Shown: positions 59,702 through 64,000 of the stretch, piece by piece
Layout of the letters: the number at the start of each line of letters is the position of its first letter
Numbering within the stretch: the stretch's first letter is position 1
Source of the DNA: Bacteroidales bacterium
GTDB lineage: Bacteria; Bacteroidota; Bacteroidia; Bacteroidales; F082
DNA length: 64,000 bases
NCBI GenBank assembly: GCA_017651645.1
Contig: JAGCCO010000017.1
Span: 1 to 64,000 of the forward strand
Reading direction: 5' to 3'
Made by a program: the position numbers and the translations under genes
The notes under the pieces: model-generated
Told to the model about the DNA's origin: nothing
The model's database searches: none
Seen by the model: only the letters and a program-made list of their open reading frames with translations

Positions 59702-59735
59702 TTTGGCCATCGTGCCGAAAAAATGTGTATCTTTG
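59702..59735 (+). promoter_or_regulatory. Promoter of gyrB
   Basis: TTTG (59702-59705), 22 bases, TATCTTTG (59728-59735), 32 bases before the ATG at 59768. Confidence 0.6.
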
Positions 59736-59758
59736 CGCCTTTAATTGAAAAACCCTAA

Positions 59759-61744
<1,986 letters not shown>

Positions 61745-61764
61745 AGCTAGCATTCATCACTATG

Positions 61765-61790
61765 AAAAGGCCGCAATCGCGGCCTTTTTT
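61765..61790 (+). terminator. Intrinsic terminator of gyrB
   Basis: Perfect 10-bp stem AAAAGGCCGC (61765-61774) with GCGGCCTTTT (61779-61788), loop AATC, T run after. Confidence 0.9.
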
Positions 61791-61859
61791 GTTGAAATAA
61801 ATGCTTTTCCTCTTGCACAAGTCAAATTTAATCTTGAACTTTGCCCAAAATTATCACCT

Positions 61860-63605
61860 ATGGAAATGTTCAAGAAAGGGGAGAAGATTGACAAATATGT
61901 CATCAACTCGTTTATAAAGAAAGGCATTGTCGCTGAGTCATATACGGTGCTGGGTCCCGACGATATGATGTACTTCATGAAGGTGTTTGACCTCAGAAGC
62001 ATCCCTCGTGAACAGCTCTTTGAAGGCAAGGAAGTCTACGAGATCCAGCTCTGCAAGGAACTGAATACGGACGAGAACCAGAATGTGGTGCGGTATGTCG
62101 ACAATGGCGAAGTAAAAAAAGGTAATGCAGTATACCATTATCTTGTCACGGAGTTCTATCGTGGCATGTTGCTTTTTGATGCGGTCAGGCAAGAAGGGCC
62201 ATTCGATTTGGAGGATGCCGTGCAAATCACGCTTTGTGTGTTGAGCGGATTGTCATTTATCCATTCCCGTGCCTTGATACACAACGATATACGTCCGTCC
62301 AATATTATGCTTCAGGAGCTTGATGACGGGATGTTGATGCCTACCATCATAGACCTTGGTCATATCTCTTATATGGTGCAAGGCCGCCCGACCTTTGTCG
62401 ACGAAGACTTGATGCCGTATTTCCGGGCCCCCGAAACCTTCCGCGCGGTTTACACCGTGAAAAGCGACATTTTCTCCACAGGTGCACTCCTTTATTTTTT
62501 GTTGTTCGGAAAGTCGCCGTGGGAGGTGGTGGATTTGAGAACTTTTGATGGCGACAAGCAGAAGATTGCCGAAGCAGTGAAGAAAGCGAGAAAACAAGAG
62601 CTTGTTTTGGAGACCGATGAGGTGAAACTACCTGATTATATGAAGGCTATCCTGCTGAAAGCCTTGGCCAAAAAGCCTGATGACCGTTTCGCTTCTGCTG
62701 CTGAGTTTGCCCAAGCCTTGTTCGAACAGGTGATGCCTGAGTTGGCGAAAAGGATGGAAGAGGAAGAGGCAAAACCACAACCAGAAACGCAGGTCCAAGA
62801 TAACAGCGGCCCTGTCATCACATTCAAAAAAGGTTCGGGCAGTGGCTTCGACAATGTGACGGGTCGCGACGAACTGAAGGAGCAACTGCGTAAGGAGGTG
62901 CTTTTCGCCTTGCAGAACCCTGAGAAAGCGAAATTGTATAAGCTGCCGACCATCAATGGCGTGCTGCTCTATGGCCCTCCTGGTTGTGGTAAGAGCTTGG
63001 TCTTGACAAGCTTTGCGGAGGAGCTGGGTTACAACTACACCGTTATTCACGGTCCCGAAATGGGCCATATCTATCAAGAAGGTGTGCTGGACAACCTACA
63101 AAGGGTCTTCGATGCCGCCGAAATCAAGGCACCGTTTGTCATCTGCATTGACGAGCTTGAGTTTGTGGCACCCAATCCGAATGCAGAGGGAGAAGAAAAC
63201 GTCACCCCGCAGATATCGGCCTTGTATGGCATGATGAACGAGTGTTCAAAGAAGGGCATCCTTGTGGTGGCTACAACAAACCGCCCTGACCTTATCGACC
63301 AATCTATCATGCGCATCGGATGTTTCGACCGTGTGTTCTTTGTCCCCCAACCCGATTTTGAGGCGCGTAAGGATATCTTCATCGACCACCTGAAAGACCG
63401 TCCTTGTGAGGAACTTGATTTTGACGAGTTGGCTAGAATGTCGGATGACTTTAATGCTGGCGACATCACCGAGGCCGTCAATGAGGCTGCCATGACCGCC
63501 GCTTATAACGACGTGCCAATTTCCCAGAAGATCCTCGTTGACGTGCTGAAATACAAGAACCCGACCTATTCCACCAAGACCCGCATCGGATTCAACAAGA
63601 AATAA
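61860..63605 (+). CDS. Ser/Thr protein kinase fused to AAA+ ATPase
   Basis: 581-residue single-chain fusion. Residues 1-300 are a Hanks-type kinase: weak glycine loop (IKKGIVAESYTV), VAIK-like K41 in YFMKVFDL, alphaC Glu in GKEVYEIQL, catalytic H141-x-D143 in HNDIRPSNI, DFG-equivalent DLG at 165, and RAPETF. All key residues for catalysis are present, so it is probably active. Residues 330-580 are a classic AAA module: Walker A GPPGCGKSL (372-380), Walker B FVICIDELEF, sensor NRPD (474), and the arginine-finger region MRIGCFDR, where the second finger Arg is Cys488. Start at ATG 61860. Next gene follows in 5 bases. Function unknown. Confidence 0.85.
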   Translation: MEMFKKGEKIDKYVINSFIKKGIVAESYTVLGPDDMMYFMKVFDLRSIPREQLFEGKEVYEIQLCKELNTDENQNVVRYVDNGEVKKGNAVYHYLVTEFYRGMLLFDAVRQEGPFDLEDAVQITLCVLSGLSFIHSRALIHNDIRPSNIMLQELDDGMLMPTIIDLGHISYMVQGRPTFVDEDLMPYFRAPETFRAVYTVKSDIFSTGALLYFLLFGKSPWEVVDLRTFDGDKQKIAEAVKKARKQELVLETDEVKLPDYMKAILLKALAKKPDDRFASAAEFAQALFEQVMPELAKRMEEEEAKPQPETQVQDNSGPVITFKKGSGSGFDNVTGRDELKEQLRKEVLFALQNPEKAKLYKLPTINGVLLYGPPGCGKSLVLTSFAEELGYNYTVIHGPEMGHIYQEGVLDNLQRVFDAAEIKAPFVICIDELEFVAPNPNAEGEENVTPQISALYGMMNECSKKGILVVATTNRPDLIDQSIMRIGCFDRVFFVPQPDFEARKDIFIDHLKDRPCEELDFDELARMSDDFNAGDITEAVNEAAMTAAYNDVPISQKILVDVLKYKNPTYSTKTRIGFNKK

Positions 63606-63610
63606 TCGAG

Positions 63611-64000
63611 ATGAACGCTAAAACATTGGTGTCAAAGTATTTGAAGTCCCAGGGCGTCACTCCGAAAAAGAACGAATTGGGTCTGAATTTCAGCCACGAA
63701 GGCTGGAACTTCCTACTTTGGAACGATGCCGAAGACCCTATGTTTTTCCGCCTCATCCTTCCCGGCGTTTTCGATGTGACTGACGACAACTTCGCCGAGG
63801 CTATCATGGCCTGCAACAATGTCAATTGGAGCTTTAAGGTGGTTAAGGCCGTTCTTTATGAGTTTGAGGATGAACATGATAAAGGGGCTTCCGTGTGGAT
63901 GTGTTTCGAGCAAGTTTTGGATTCAAATCCACAAATTGAGGAACTTGTTCCCCGAGCCGTCCACAGCCTCATCGCCGCCGCTGAAGCTTTTAATAAAGAA
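63611..64000 (+). CDS. YbjN/TY-Chap-like small protein, 3' end outside the window
   Basis: 130 codons seen, open to the window edge. A helix at the start (NAKTLVSKYLKSQG) is followed by strands (GLNFSHEGWNFLLWNDAEDP, MFFRLILPGVFDVT), then the sequence ACNNVNWSFKVVKAVLYE. The pattern resembles YbjN / type III chaperone-like (TY-Chap) folds in which a beta sheet sits on helices. It begins 5 bases after the kinase-AAA stop, so it is translated with it and is a likely partner or substrate. Assignment of fold is tentative. Confidence 0.6.
   Translation, partial: MNAKTLVSKYLKSQGVTPKKNELGLNFSHEGWNFLLWNDAEDPMFFRLILPGVFDVTDDNFAEAIMACNNVNWSFKVVKAVLYEFEDEHDKGASVWMCFEQVLDSNPQIEELVPRAVHSLIAAAEAFNKE

Overview
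The window is a gene-dense chromosomal segment from a member of the Bacteroidota, most likely an uncultured anaerobic Bacteroidales of gut or rumen type. Evidence: Bacteroidota-type promoters (-7 box TAnnTTTG, in the best cases with TTTG about 20 bases upstream) precede many genes; there is an Na+-pumping NQR operon next to a three-subunit fumarate reductase/succinate dehydrogenase; lipoproteins, a TonB-dependent receptor, a C10 peptidase with a C-terminal tail like those of type IX secretion substrates, and small families typical of this phylum (DUF4301, DUF4369, DUF2779, ThrRS-like nucleoside kinase) are present. No phage, plasmid, insertion sequence, rRNA or CRISPR array is seen.

Layout. 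1-155: 3' end of RNase P RNA. 194-4391 (minus): four-gene respiratory operon, NapH-like ferredoxin then frdC-frdA-frdB. 4495-7219 (plus): bcp, VanX-like dipeptidase, an alpha-helical protein, GNAT acetyltransferase, alkylguanine-DNA methyltransferase. 7904-13827 (minus): nqrABCDEF. 13995-18781 (plus): giant TPR protein and beta-barrel outer-membrane protein. 18818-20332 (minus): DUF4301. 20452-20627: two tRNA-Leu genes. 20716-26002 (minus): RluA-type pseudouridine synthase, dnaB, Cas4-like DUF2779 protein, PolB-like exonuclease, acylphosphatase, DUF493. 26137-27325 (plus): DUF368 membrane protein and S4-domain protein. 27407-34455 (minus): gcvP, two paralogous membrane proteins, a LEA2-like lipoprotein, typA. 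34546-36844 (minus): FecCD/FecE-type ABC importer with a PH-like membrane protein. 37096-38571 (plus): preA. 38568-42265 (minus): TonB receptor under a TPP riboswitch, and a metal exporter. 42324-43558 (plus): rimM and trmN6. 43596-49134 (minus): outer-membrane barrel, C10 peptidase, tex. 49212-64000 (plus): Bro-N/DinD-like protein, HAD phosphatase, membrane protein, nnr, MATE, DUF4369, hypothetical, recA, TPR lipoprotein, nucleoside kinase, gyrB, a protein kinase-AAA+ ATPase fusion and a truncated gene.

How the genes work together. NQR oxidises NADH and reduces menaquinone while exporting Na+; fumarate reductase takes the electrons from menaquinol. Both halves of the anaerobic NADH-to-fumarate chain lie within 14 kb. 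RimM/TrmN6/RluA/TypA/Tex/RNase P serve RNA maturation and translation, and DnaB/RecA/GyrB serve replication and repair.

The most unusual signals are (i) small palindromic or tandem repeat elements, several of them translated in frame inside housekeeping proteins (FrdA, NqrF, NqrA twice, the NqrB N-terminus, Ogt), including one 24-base element read in two different frames in FrdA and NqrF; (ii) a single-chain Ser/Thr kinase-AAA+ ATPase with a co-transcribed small partner at the right edge; (iii) a thiamine-riboswitch-controlled outer-membrane receptor; and (iv) a duplicated pair of single-pass membrane proteins with a conserved Cys-containing N-terminal domain.
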